64,000 nt of DNA from positions 744,001-808,000 of the forward strand of contig NW_023501057.1 of NCBI RefSeq assembly GCF_014066305.1, given 5' to 3'. Of this stretch, positions 21,780 through 32,835 are shown piece by piece (the stretch's first letter is position 1; every line of letters begins with the position of its first letter). Made by a program: the position numbers and the translations under genes. This DNA is from Letharia columbiana. Taxonomy: Eukaryota > Ascomycota > Lecanoromycetes > Lecanorales > Parmeliaceae. The notes beneath the pieces were generated by a model. The model was not told the DNA's origin. It did no database searches and saw only the letters and a program-made list of their open reading frames with translations.

Positions 21780-23207
21780 TCAGGCCGTTTCCATTTGGTC
21801 CAGGACAGACCTTGTGAAATCGTGGGTGGTGCTGTTGCCACCCATGTCTCGAGTTCTCGTTTTGCTATCATGCATATCAGCATTTGTAGGCCGATTGTAG
21901 AGAAGTCCTTACCCTTCTTTGATCACGTCATAGACGGCTTTCGATATACGATTCGCATGTTCATCAAGGCCTAGATGGCGAAGAAGCATTGAACCGGACA
22001 AGAGCATCGCTGTAGGATTAGCCTGATCCTTCCCCTTGATATCCAGGCCAACATGTCGACATCCTGGCTCGAATACTGCGACGTCACGACCCATGTTGCA
22101 GCCCGGCACAATACCTGGGCCTCCAACAAGCGCAGCACCTACGTTCGATAGGATGCCACCGTAAAGATTTGGCATAACCATGACATCAAACTGTTGAGGT
22201 CTGGAAACAGCCTGCATTGAGGCGTTGTCGACTATCATGTCATTGACCGTCAACGTTGGGTAATCCTGGGCAACTTGATGAAATGTATCTCTGAAAAGAC
22301 CGTCGGCAAGCTTCATGATGTTCGCCTTGTGTATGCATGTCACCTTCTGCCTGTGGTTAGCAAGGGCGAAGCTGAAAGCGAATTTGGCGATCCGCTCCGA
22401 TTTCGCTCTTGTGATAATTTTGAGAGATTCGACGACACCTGAAACAGATTGATGCTCCAGACCTGAGTATTCGCCTTCAGTGTTCTCTCGAATTATACAC
22501 AGATCCACATTATCGTGCCGAGTTTTGTAGCCAGGAATGTTTTTGATGAGGACAATAGACGCATAGATGTCGAGTTCTTGTCGCAGTGCAACGTTGAAAG
22601 ACTGGTGGCCAGACCTCTCGACAGGAGTGTGTAAGATACCTGACAAGGTCTCAATATAGCCTCTTCCATGCAAACGAAATTTCGTACCTTTGAGACCTAG
22701 TTTATTCCTCTTCAAGGAAGCGATTGACTCCCGGAACAGCTCCTCAGAATGCTTATCTCCAGACTCAACTCCAGTGACGTCGATCTGCTCCCACTCAATC
22801 GGTACGTTATCGGCCTTGAAGATGGTCTTGACGGATTCAGCAACCTCAGCACCAATACCATCGCCTGCGTTCTCGTGTAAGCGGCCTCAAAGTTGGAACG
22901 AGGAATGAAGCTCAATTGCTCACCAGGTATGAGTGTCGTTGTGTATTTCCCACCAAATTTGGTTGGCTTGAAGATATCGGACTGCACTGTAGCCATAGCT
23001 GGTGGAGAGGTCAGTCAATGATGAATGCTTGCGTTCCGGAGGGCTGTACTCCTTGCAGTTGGTGGGGCTGCGCGCCATGTTGATGAAGCCTTGAGGCCTT
23101 GGAAGAGGGACTAATGAGCCAACGCGGTGATTAGCAGCTTATACTAAGAAGCTTGAGGTGGACCTCACCCATACCTTTGGCAATCTTATAGGAGCTTGAG
23201 ACAGCAT
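21780..23207 (-). CDS. idh1: NAD-dependent isocitrate dehydrogenase subunit 1, mitochondrial
   Basis: Regulatory-type subunit of the NAD+ isocitrate dehydrogenase of the TCA cycle (isocitrate to 2-oxoglutarate) in the mitochondrial matrix. Six exons (23207-23175, 23110-23050, 22998-22924, 22864-22688, 22639-21913, 21864-21780) join in phase to 385 residues. The basic leader MLSQAPIRLPK...STWRAAPPTAR is a mitochondrial presequence; the mature part begins near MATVQSDIFKPTKFGGKY. Family marks are LIPGDGIGAEV, ERSGHQSFNVALRQ, CIIRENTEGEYSGLEHQ, PNLYGGILSNVGAALVGG and the C-terminal DMGGNSTTHDFTRSV. The intron after exon 2 (donor gtacag, 51 nt, branch ctgac) is needed to bypass an in-frame TGA. 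The neighbour BUD23 is convergent and unrelated. Confidence 0.93.
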
Positions 23208-24277
23208 TGTGATTGCTGACCTAGGAAAGGCGGATGGATATACGAGCGGAGGGGAGTTTTGCTCGGAATGGTACTTTAGAGTAGTTGATGCCAAGCTTTC
23301 AGAACGCGCTAGCAGAGGACTTGATTCGTTGAATCTTCTCATAAGTCATAAAGTCATAATCATTATTGAACAATACTCAAGCATGGTTTCGTACTGCCAA
23401 TCTCTTATGATTGCGATTACATCCACGCTCAACTTGTTGATTTACCGTGTTACCGTACATCCATAGACAATATTCATGCCAACCTGATGTATTTTGGCAC
23501 CTGTCTCTCACGCTGGCTTGATGTGACACGAGTCACTAGAGAATCACTTACCTGCCAAAGGAAATGTTCACCATTCGACCCGCTCAACTTACGTCGTCTA
23601 TTCCTGGTCTCGTATCCTACGTCTTTCATTTCATGGTCCCTTAGGAGTAGCCCCTTGCGCGTCTCTCCTTCCATGTTCAGTCTTCCGCCAAAGTATGGTG
23701 GTATCCGTCTTTCTGAGTCCTGCTCTCCGTCTTGACCAAATCTTTGGCCCCTTGGTCTCTCGGGCCGGCCTCGTATCCAACAATAAAGAATCATGATTGG
23801 CCGCGATAGATGGTTCTTCAGAGCCAAGGAACCTTACGCCGTTATCATCATTTTACGTGGTCGCTTTGTTTTTTGGTCTAAACGAGTTTAGCGCTTGACA
23901 CACGACCTTACCGGATTAGGGTATCAATAACCCAACCAGAGGCCTTTCATGCCACCTCGTCTCCGACATGAAGGGATACGGGCAGCGAGCAAGGAACCGC
24001 CTAGGTTGACAGCCCCGCATTCTATGGACAAGCCCACCATGGTCCTCCTTGAAACGCACTCCGAGACCATGCTTTCTGGGGGGAGTCCTTTGGAAGTCGA
24101 GGTCATTCCAAGTCCCGGACCTTTCTGCTCTAATGGCGATAGTAAAAGGTCGCAGACTTCCCCCGCGACCAGTAAAATAGACTCGGAAATCTTGTCGCCG
24201 TCATGAGCCCGGTGCAAAGTACACCTGTGCTATTGTTATTCTTATCCTCTCTGTCGTCATCAACAACTCGAAATTCT
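23208..24277. other. Gene-poor region upstream of the pheromone gene
   Basis: About 1 kb between the IDH1 start (pointing left) and the pheromone promoter. Several short open frames, none recognised or supported by splice structure. Confidence 0.5.
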
Positions 24278-24405
24278 TATTGACAAACCAGCAGGCCTTT
24301 GTATATCCTATTGACAGTTGATTCTGCACAATTTGGTCTGCGGATATCCTTTCGAGAAGTGCTTTTCTTTATTGACAATCCTTCACCAGACAACCCTTAT
24401 TGACA
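24278..24405 (+). promoter_or_regulatory. Four TATTGACA elements upstream of the pheromone gene
   Basis: Identical octamers TATTGACA occur at 24278-24285, 24309-24316, 24370-24377 and 24398-24405, all in the same orientation, 33-160 bp upstream of a TATA box. Flanks vary (CTTATTGACAA, CCTATTGACAG, TTTATTGACAA, CTTATTGACAG). They resemble the CTATTGA core that I recall being reported for the alpha-domain mating-type factor MAT1-1-1 of Penicillium, so a mating-type regulator is a reasonable candidate binder. This is inference. Confidence 0.6.
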
Positions 24406-24437
24406 GTTCTAACGTCTTGAGTCCCTTGTCTGCGCCC

Positions 24438-24443
24438 TATAAA
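24438..24443 (+). promoter_or_regulatory. TATA box of the pheromone precursor gene
   Basis: TATAAA within CCCTATAAAGATC, 165 bp before the ATG and directly after the four TATTGACA elements. A strong TATA box is typical of highly expressed, regulated genes. Confidence 0.6.
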
Positions 24444-24607
24444 GATCTCTTACTTGCTCTCGACATCCTGGAATCTTCTTTCGTTATACACTCTCTTTCC
24501 ATATTCCCTTCAACATCGATCTTCAGACATCTTCTTCAGACCACAGTCACTCACTTCAACATCTTACAACAAGCATACATCAATTCCAACCACCAACAGT
24601 GATCACC

Positions 24608-25354
24608 ATGAAGTTCACTAGCATTATCCTGACTACACTCCTCACATTCGCCTCCGTTGAAGGTGCTGCAGTCGCAAATCCGGCGCCCGAAGCACAGAAC
24701 TGGCACGGACACTGTTACCGGGACGACCAACCATGCTCCAAGCTGAAGCGTGCTGCCGAGGCCGCCGCTGAAGCCATAGCTGATGCCGAGAGCTGTCACG
24801 GATTCTGTTACCTCGCTGGTGAGCCGTGCTCGAAAGCCAAACGTGATGCTCTCGCTCTCGCAGAAGCTACCGCCGAAGCCTTTGCAGCTGCCGATCCAGA
24901 AGCTCATCCATGTCACGCCCCTGGAGCGCCCTGCTCGAAAGCCAAGCGTGAAGCTCTCGATGCTTGCGGAAAATCTCCACCCCCTCCTGCTACAACTCGT
25001 AAGCTGACTGACATCCCTCATGCCCTACTATAGATGTTTACAAGCTAACACGTCATGTAGAAGTTTCCGGGAGCACGCACGGGTTCTGCTGGGAAGCAGG
25101 AGAACCCTGCTCCAAACTCAAGCGCGCAGCAGAAGCAGTCGCCGAAGCTATCGCCCAGCCCAAACAAGGCCCTGAAACTGGTAAGCAGACCTAGTTTCGC
25201 GATACCTTACACTAGAATTCTAGATGCTAACAGGTCGCTTGCAGAGTCTGGGAGCTGGCATGGATCCTGCTGGCCTGCCGGAGAACCCTGTTCCAAGCAA
25301 AAGCGTGCACTTGACGACGTGAGCAGCCTCCTCGACAGAATATTGCTCAGATAG
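24608..25354 (+). CDS. Alpha-type mating pheromone precursor with five divergent peptide repeats
   Basis: Secreted precursor, 206 residues, exons 24608-24998, 25061-25180 and 25245-25354. The N-terminus is a signal peptide (MKFTSIILTTLLTFASVEG). Five units end in PCSKxKR: WHGHCYRDDQPCSKLKR, CHGFCYLAGEPCSKAKR, HPCHAPGAPCSKAKR, HGFCWEAGEPCSKLKR and WHGSCWPAGEPCSKQKR. Each has two Cys six residues apart with GxP before the second (DQP in the first), the spacing of Pezizomycotina alpha pheromones. KR is the Kex2 site; Kex1-type trimming would leave PCSK plus one residue. Spacers such as AAEAAAEAIADA and DALALAEATAEAFA are X-Ala dipeptides, the substrate of Ste13-type dipeptidyl aminopeptidase. 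The receptor would be Ste2/PRE-2. The peptides differ far more from each other than in most alpha precursors. A Kex2-processed (KEP/RiPP-like) precursor is the alternative; no UstY-like modifying genes lie nearby. Confidence 0.82.
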
Positions 25355-26122
25355 ATCGCACCCAGTGGACACCGTCGAGACCTCTGCATCAGGAATTCCT
25401 ACGGCCTCTCATCAGTAAAGCTCTCAAATCAACACGCCTGCATTTACTTCTTGTTATCCGCTAAAACAAACTTCTTACTTTCTTTACCAATAAACTCCAT
25501 ACTTTGTTCACCTTTTCGTGGTGGGTAGTCATTGAGCTGGGCTGGTGGCAACAAATTAACGATCATCAATCAGCATCGATCTCTTACCACCGAAAAGGCT
25601 ACTTCTAACGTACAGGGTTACCCATACACACCATCAATATCAACTATCCAGACGGCGACGATTACTTTTGTGGAGCGATCGCAGGACGATAAACTTCATT
25701 CAGGCAACCTCAGTATTGGACAATCAGTGGCGGCTATGCTCTTCGCAACGGCAGATCCTTCATAATTTATAGCGAAAATGTATCTTGTCCTACCAGTCAT
25801 ACTCGAGCACTCTCAAAGATCTTCATAATTCGCGGGTAGAGAATCCTTCGAGTGACCTGAAACCTACCGTGAGCGTGGTGGTTGAGACTACATATTGCAT
25901 ATTACTTTAACTGAACAATCCGCATGAACTCCACTCATTCCTACAAGGGATGAAATGTGTCTACATGCGTTTCGATCTCAAGACACGGTGGACTATGCCG
26001 TGTATGAATAAATGCAGCTAGATTTATTACAGTAGCTAGCGGTAATCTAGCGGTAATTTAGCCGTACAAACTTTGTACCTTTCCAGTAGACACTCTGAGG
26101 TTCCATCTTTGACGTTGTTACA
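25355..26122. other. Intergenic region
   Basis: 3' flank of the pheromone gene and upstream region of the SAP30BP-like gene. No gene recognised. Confidence 0.5.
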
Positions 26123-27126
26123 ATGACTGGCCTCGTGGGCTATGGAAGCAGTGATGAGGAGGACTCCGTTGATGAGAGCCGGCGAATGCAGTCGAAGTCC
26201 CAAGTACGGGTATCCCCACCTGCCCATATTCGACTATTTGTCGGTTACTATAACTGACTGGATAGACCTTAGACACCCACCCAGTCGGACTTATCAGTAT
26301 CAGGAGGCCAAAGACCACCGAGTGAGCGGGCATGCGCTATAATTTGTTGTTGGCGCTGACTCTAGCAGATAATACAAGGAATGAGCCAACTGCGGTCCCA
26401 GCAGAAGATGAAGCTCTCCACCCCGCGCGACCCAACGGAACCGTTCTTGGACCTCCGCCTCAAAAGGTGACCCCAGAGAGCAGCGCTCTTTCCGCCTCTT
26501 CTTCACCTTATGCGCTCCATCGCGCAACGATCCGTAGTCTGACGTTGCCTACCAAACCCAACCTTGATATCCCCCAGTCGCCTCTTGCCTCGCCCACACC
26601 AGGCGCGGACCACAAGTTTTCTCATTTTCTTGAACTAAAGAAGCAAGGCGTTCATTTTAACACCAAGCTCGCATCCTCTTCGGCCCTCAAAAACCCAAGC
26701 TTACTACCTAAATTGATGGACTTCGCCGGTGTGAGTGGCGAGCGGCAATACACAACCACATTGCCTCGCGAGCTGTGGAATCCAGCGGAATTTCCTACAT
26801 GGGCTTACAAGGAAGAGCTGGCAGAAGCCCAGCATGGTCTTTCCAAGAAGAAGGGAGAAGAGAGAGTCAAACTTCAACGCGAGAGCATCGATTTCGTCGC
26901 CGCTGACACTCCAGGACAACCAAGTGGGTTGGTGGTGACAAAGGGCAAAAGAGCAAGTGCTGCGGAGAGGGTTATGGCGGGGTTAGGCAGGGACAGGAAA
27001 CCGTCCCCGCAACTGAGCACTGCAGGGGTGCGAAACGAGGTAGAACAGAGGGGACGGACGAGTGATGGCTTGCATGCAGGAACAAGGTCTGAATCACCGA
27101 GGCGGAAACGCTCGCGTTCAAGGTGA
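26123..27126 (+). CDS. SAP30-binding protein / HCNGP-like
   Basis: Nuclear protein family linked to transcriptional corepression and pre-mRNA splicing in animals; the fungal role is less defined. Exons 26123-26203, 26273-26321 and 26369-27126 give 295 residues. The N-terminus MTGLVGYGSSDEEDS is the typical acidic opening of HCNGP proteins. The HCNGP core spans roughly residues 120-190: FSHFLELKKQGVHFNTKLAS, KNPSLLPKLMDFAGV and the (W)NPAEFPTWAYKEELAEAQ end. The C-terminus is basic and SR-like (ESPRRKRSRSR), compatible with nuclear localisation. The middle exon (49 nt) was chosen by phase; a different acceptor would give a stop. Confidence 0.8.
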
Positions 27127-29509
27127 ACAATCTGGGAACATGTTTGAAATACATTCAAAGTCTATATTTGTTTTTTTCCTTCGGGTAACAGCATAGCACG
27201 AGGAAAGCGGAGTCACATGTCAGCTATGTGCGTTTCATCAAAGGGACCGGGCATTGCTCCTTTCCTTCATTTCTTGTCTGGTGTAGCCTAAGCACGTCTC
27301 AAAGACTTTAGTAAGACTGATATGGCTTTCCTCGGTCGTCTCGTTCACAAGATCAAATATTGCTTACAAGACTTATAGGATGAAGAATAGTGAACCGTCT
27401 TCGCGCACCGAAAGAACTGGGTGTCCAACGGTATCAGCTAGGAAACACAGTGACTTCTGCCCGGCTCGACGTTAAAACAATGATACTGACAGATGCAGTG
27501 GGACGGAGAAATTTCGTTCCGCGCGCTATTCCTACAAGAGAGATGGCCGTGCCAGTGGGCGACTCGGGAGGAGCCTCTCCTAAGGTAGTTACGAGGCCGA
27601 ACCCGCCTTATGAGGCCGAAAGGGTCGACATGATAGGAAGGAGTTATCAGAAGGAGGAATGATTTCCATGGATATGCGATTTGAAAAAAAAAAAAGTTAG
27701 AAATATTTTTTTAATTTTTTTTAAAATAAATAAGCGACCTGAGTCAGATTCAGCGAAGACCAGGTCCAGGCTTGACACTACTGCGCCTGCATAATGCCGA
27801 GGATGCGAAAAGAGGTTAATTTGGAGGTGCAGCTCCAGTCAATGTGGCAGCTGCACAGCCAAGTCACTACAAGTCACTCTCAAGTCACTGCTACGCAGCG
27901 CAGGAAGTTGGAAAGAGGTTGGTGGAAGAAGGGGTGATAGGATACGGTAGTACCTACTGTATGCGCGTGCTTGGTCAGTAAGGTAGGTAGGTACTTAAGG
28001 TACCTTAGTCTCAACTTATTTTTCACGCTGCTTGAGTAAAATCCAAGTGCGACCATTAGTGGATCGGGTTTAAGATTCGGGATGTCGTAAGAGGCAAGGA
28101 TCAGTCATGTTGGGCTGTCAAGATCTCACTCGATGACATCAGATACTAACTGCAAGAGGCATGGCTTCGATAGAGCGGCGAATTTGGTCCCTTTTGCTTA
28201 TAAAGTTATAACAGCGGTTGACATCGGGCAGAGAATCCGGTCACTGGTCAGGGCCTAGACTTTGATGTCCACGCTTTCTCTTCACACTTCAGAAAGAAGC
28301 ATTTCCATCGAAATCTAGACTGTCGGTGTATGGACGGAAGTACTGGTGGTACCTCGGGTCTGGATATAGTACTAGTAAAGGAAAGTAGTGTAGAAGTATT
28401 CAATACTTTACCTTTCACTTGTTGTGCTACGGACGAGACATTAGCCGCCCTCTCCACATAGTTATTGGCGAAGAAGGACATGCAGAAAAGGTTGAACAGA
28501 GTTTGAAGCAACGGCTACCTGGGTACTTAGGAGAGCCCGTCGACTGATGTTTTGATTCCTGTTGTATTGTTATCGAGACGATGATCTGATACTCAATCGT
28601 TTCGTGAATAGTGTGATTTGCGAGGGAGAGTAAAGTGGAGTGGAGTGGAGGGGAGTGAGAGTAGGGTAAGGTAGACTAGAGTAGTGGTAGAGTAACTGGT
28701 ACCAAGATAGAGTACTGTGAAAGAGGTAGGAAAGGTAAAAAGGGTAAAAAGGGTTAAAAAAAAGGTAAAATAGGGTAGAGTAGAAAAGATAGAAAAGGTC
28801 TAGAACACGGAAGGCGCGTCTTGTCTCGCCCCGGCCGAGCCAATGATACTGAATCCAGCATGCATCTTGATTATTTCCTACTCCTTTGCCCTGCCTGACC
28901 CTGCCCTGCCCTGCCCTGCCTTACCCTACCGAGTACGGAGACTCGTAACGTGATTATTACATGAACTTGTCTCAACACTATCTGCCTATCTGGACCTTTA
29001 CCTTTGGACTTATATCCGGTTCAGGCGCGAGCCGGTCCGCGGTGAAGCAATCGACAATCCATAGGAATACACCACCCCCCCCCCACCCGCGCCTCCCGCT
29101 CAAAGCAAAGCCTCTTCTCCAGATCTACTCTCACCATCTTTTCATCCTTGCCCGCCTGCCTTGCTAGGACACCCAGGAAACCCCAGGAAACCCACGAACC
29201 ACTCTCTGCTATCACTCCTCCGCTCAGCCAGCCTTTCTTCCGCACCCAACTGTAGTGAGCATCTCTCAATGACCTACTCGTCACTTCAACTCGGTCACCA
29301 GACAGAATCACCCCAATCCAAGTGAGTGCCGCAAGCGCCGTTTCATACTCCGGCCACCCCATCATTTGACGTCGCAGATACACCATCAGCCTGCTTCACC
29401 TCAAGGCCCCGATCCAATGATACCCCTCCAACCAGTATTCCTGCCCCGCTTGCATTTGTCCAAGGTGTTACAACACATAGTTGCCTGATGTACGAGAACA
29501 GCGTTGGAG
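27127..29509. other. 2.4-kb gene-poor region with simple sequence
   Basis: It holds A/T homopolymer runs at about 27684-27733, GGTA(A/G)-type purine-rich tracts at about 28620-28800 and CCTG(C)-type repeats at 28890-28930. Short open frames (27390-27662 +, 28248-28511 -, 29021-29386 -) match no family I know. The 5' leader of the histidine kinase gene and possibly an unrecognised first exon lie at its right end. Confidence 0.5.
28620..28930. repeat. Purine-rich and CCCTG low-complexity tracts
   Basis: The first part cycles through gtagag, ggtaaaaagg and related purine words; the last 40 bp repeat ccctg. Probably slippage-prone intergenic DNA. Confidence 0.65.
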
Positions 29510-32348
29510 ATGAACCGTCAAAAGATGAGTCGTCCAAAGACGAAGAAGAGTGCCGGCGGAGACGCTTTGGCGGACATGATGGAAAGGACAACATTGTGCG
29601 TTTCAGGTCCTGAGCCAGGTATAGCTGCACATGATGGTGACAAGGGCTTCCGCGAAACCGTTCAGCAACACTATTCTGTACTGGAGAACAATGTCGTTGA
29701 GCAGCTTGTACGGCTGAAGCAAAGTCTCAAGGAGGCGACTACCTATGATTTCTGGAGCTTGCTCATGGAGGGTATGACAAGTATTACCGGCGCTCAATAC
29801 GGCTTCGTAACGAAACGAATTTTGGTAGATGATCAAAATTCGGCAGTTGAGATGCCACCAATTGGAGAACCTGGATCATGTCTGCTAGGCGTCGCCTTCT
29901 ATTACAACGACGGTGCACAGCTCAAGAATCTTCATCGAGATTACAAGTACCTGGCCTATGGCGCCCCTTGTCATAACATGAAACATGACAAAGTGTTTCT
30001 GATTCCCGAGGGACTACAACAATTCGTCCTCAACAATCCCAACGAGTTTCCCTTCCCTACCGAAGCCTACCTCGGAGTGCCTTTATTCGCCGAGGGAAAG
30101 TGCTTTGGACACTTTGGCATGATGTGGACGGCCAAAGGTGTGGAGAACCTCAGGTTAGGCTGGGGCTACATTGAGCTGCTCTTGCATGCACTTGAAGACA
30201 TCATTCTCGAACGACTCGTGGATGGACAGAGCTACGCCAAGGATGTTGAAAGGAACAAGCTTGGTAAAGTCATACCTACTGAAGCGGTCACAGCTGCACA
30301 GTCATTGAAGCCATACGCTCGAAGTTTGTCTCATGAGTTGCGAACCCCGATGCAGGGTGTCGTGGGAATGCTCGACGTCATGCACGCAACGGTCCAAGAA
30401 TCTTTAGAAGGTCAATCCGATGCGTCCGTCCGCAAAGTCTTCAAAACATTGCGGGACAATATTGAGGTGGTCCAAGGTGATTCCCCAGCCCTTGACGACC
30501 AATGAGGACAGGCAATAACAGTCATGACAGATAGCTCACGAAGAGCCGTAGAAGCTGCTGATAATGTGGTCCACGCATACGATTTGAACATGCAAGTGCC
30601 AGATACGCCCAATCCGCCCAATGACGACGAGAGTATGGATGGGATGTCAACGGTCTCATACAATGGTAGAAGATCAAGTATAAGCATCGACGGGAAGAGC
30701 ATCTTCTTTCGGCGAAGCAAACGACAGAGGACAAGCGACTCTGGCAATAGCGGCCCAGTCACCAAGCATCGGCACTTGCAGTCTCAGAGCTCAACACCGC
30801 GCGGAGAACTATCACCACATATAGCATCTCTGCGGACGGCCGTTGAAGAAAGCGACAGTAATACGGGTGGTATGGAAGATTTCACTGAGCCAACTCCGGC
30901 TCTCATTGAGCCGGAGAATGCATTCGAATTATCCGAGCCTGAATACACCGTGACTCCGAGCCTGAGGCACACCAAAGTCCGTGATCTGCTGCATATGACC
31001 ATTAACGACTGTTTGAGAAATGGAGGGAGACCAGAGTCTGCAATTGCGGAGGACATCGACGGCGGTGAGATAATCGAAGTCAAGACCAGAAGCTCGAATG
31101 GGGATTCTCGTACCAAAATCATTGAATGGTCGGTGGATCCCCAAGTCCCAGAGACAGTATTAGGTGTGTGACCACAAAGTTTATCTTGTTTTACATAGTG
31201 CTAATTGGATGATAGTCGATGAACGGGATCTATTGAAATTAGTTTCCTGTATTTTCATGAACGCCGTCAAATTTACGGAGGAGGGCAGAATATCACTGAG
31301 GGCAACCCTGACTCCCAAAGCTAAATTCATCGTTATCAACGTGGTCGATACAGGTCCTGGTATTCCCCAGGCCTTCCAACCTTATCTATTCAAGGCTTTC
31401 TCTCGAGAAGATGACTCCCTCACACGGCAAAAGGAAGGCTTAGGCCTAGGGCTGATGGTTGCCAAGGGTCTTGCCCGCAGAATTGGCGGAGACCTGCAAT
31501 GTGTAAGGACTGATACCGACGGTCCTCGACGCGGTTCTGAATTCGAGCTTCGAATACCGCTTTCCTACACAGATCCGGACAGCAGGGCAACATCTCCAGG
31601 CCGCGCGTCTACACCAGCCCGTCTTCCTGCTAGCGAACCCATTGCCAAATCTCGTGCCCGGCGAACATCCTCCATAGATCATCGGCGCACGTCCCGCAGC
31701 CGCCATACTCCCACAGCTAGCAAGACACCCGACCTTTTTGAATTCAAGGCCACCTCGCCCCTTGGCCCTTCATCGTTTTCCCGTCGTAATAGCCTCTCTC
31801 AACAAGCCCAAGTTACCCCTTCCCGCCGGCCTTCGACAAAGAAATCACCAACGTTTGATCGCCACCTTGCTAAGAAGCATCCTCTTACTTTTTTAGTTGC
31901 AGAGGACAACAAAATAAATCGCAAGCTCCTCGTAAACATGCTTGGGAAACTCGGTTACACAGGCGTGCACGAAGCCTACGACGGCGCCGAGGCCGTGCGT
32001 CAGATGAGCGTTGACAGGATTGCGCGCGGCGAGAAGCCCATAGATGTTGTTCTGATGGACTTATGGATGCCGAATATGGACGGGTATGAAGCTACTCGAA
32101 GGATATTTGCAATGGAAAAAGAGCAAGAGAGGAAGGGAGAGAAAGGCTTCGAGGAAGACGACGATGACGATGGAAGAAAGAGAAGAAAGCAGGTTAAAGG
32201 TGTTACGGTGCTGGCTGTTAGTGCGGACGTGACAGACACTGCATTGGAAAAGGCGCGGGAGGTGGGAATGGAAGGGTTTATGACGAAGCCTTACAAGCTG
32301 CTGGATCTGCAGAGATTGGTTTTGGAGTATTGCTCCGGCGATAAATGA
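29510..32348 (+). CDS. Hybrid histidine kinase (GAF - HisKA - HATPase - REC)
   Basis: Two-component phosphorelay sensor kinase, apparently cytosolic since no membrane segment is seen. Exons 29510-30476, 30531-31163 and 31216-32348 give 910 residues. A GAF-like sensor covers about 60-220 (MEGMTSITGAQYGFVTKRIL, YKYLAYGAPCHNMKHDKVFL). HisKA has the phospho-acceptor His in SLSHELRTPMQGVVGML near 280. About 190 poorly structured residues separate it from the HATPase: N box FMNAVKFTEEG, G1 DTGPGIP, G2 GLGLGLMVAKGLARRIGG. The receiver at about 755-905 has AEDNKINRKLL, phospho-Asp in VVLMDLWMPNMDG and Lys in FMTKPYKL. All catalytic residues are present. The true N-terminus is uncertain: coding similarity to relatives starts near DKGFRETVQQHYS, so residues before that may instead come from an upstream exon. 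The class number is not assigned. Confidence 0.88.
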
Positions 32349-32835
32349 TGGCCTTAACATTTGAACAAAACTCTGCCATCGGAGATTGCGAGATTCGCAG
32401 AGAGAAGGGTCATGGCGAGGGGAAGAATCGACTATTCGAATTAAAGATACCCACATATGCTGAGCCAGGACAGGAACAATGAGCTACGGAGGGCAAAGTA
32501 GGCCGAGTTTGCTTCTGAAAGGGTGTTATTTCGAGAGGGTTCCATGTCCTATAAGTTAGATGGGAAAGGTTTCATGATTGGGATGCCATATGTCATGATA
32601 TACCAATAAATATATACCAACTCGCTAGGCCGCTTTGCTGTAGAGTATCTGGGTATGCGTGGCTATTGGCATTCGGAGACAAGGAGAAGAGCTGAGCTCC
32701 CGAGGTACTCTGAAGAAAAGTCGCTTAGATCAACGCGACTAAGCCCAATACAGCCTAGCTACCCGCTTCACCTTCGCACGAAATCCCAACGACAAACCAT
32801 CTCCACATTCACATCGATACAACGCCAACCTCACG
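32349..32835. other. Intergenic region
   Basis: 3' flank of the histidine kinase and promoter of RPL36. A partial inverted pair (gtcgcttag / gcgactaag, about 32720-32745) lies 90 bp before the RPL36 start. No gene. Confidence 0.45.

Noticed and set aside
22990..23110. IDH1 start at the internal ATG (22996) without a presequence
   Set aside because: A 51-nt intron with a ctgac branch site links an upstream basic, mitochondrial-type leader in phase, which fits the family better.
24608..25354. Pheromone precursor as a hydrophobin or small cysteine-rich effector
   Set aside because: Cysteines occur only as pairs in repeated units each followed by KR, and X-Ala spacers match pheromone maturation, not the eight-cysteine hydrophobin pattern.
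28890..28930. ccctg repeats as a telomere-like array
   Set aside because: The unit is not TTAGGG/CCCTAA, the tract is about 40 bp and lies inside a gene-bearing region.
29021..29386. 121-codon minus-strand frame upstream of the histidine kinase
   Set aside because: No recognised domain, and it overlaps the probable 5' leader of the kinase gene on the opposite strand.
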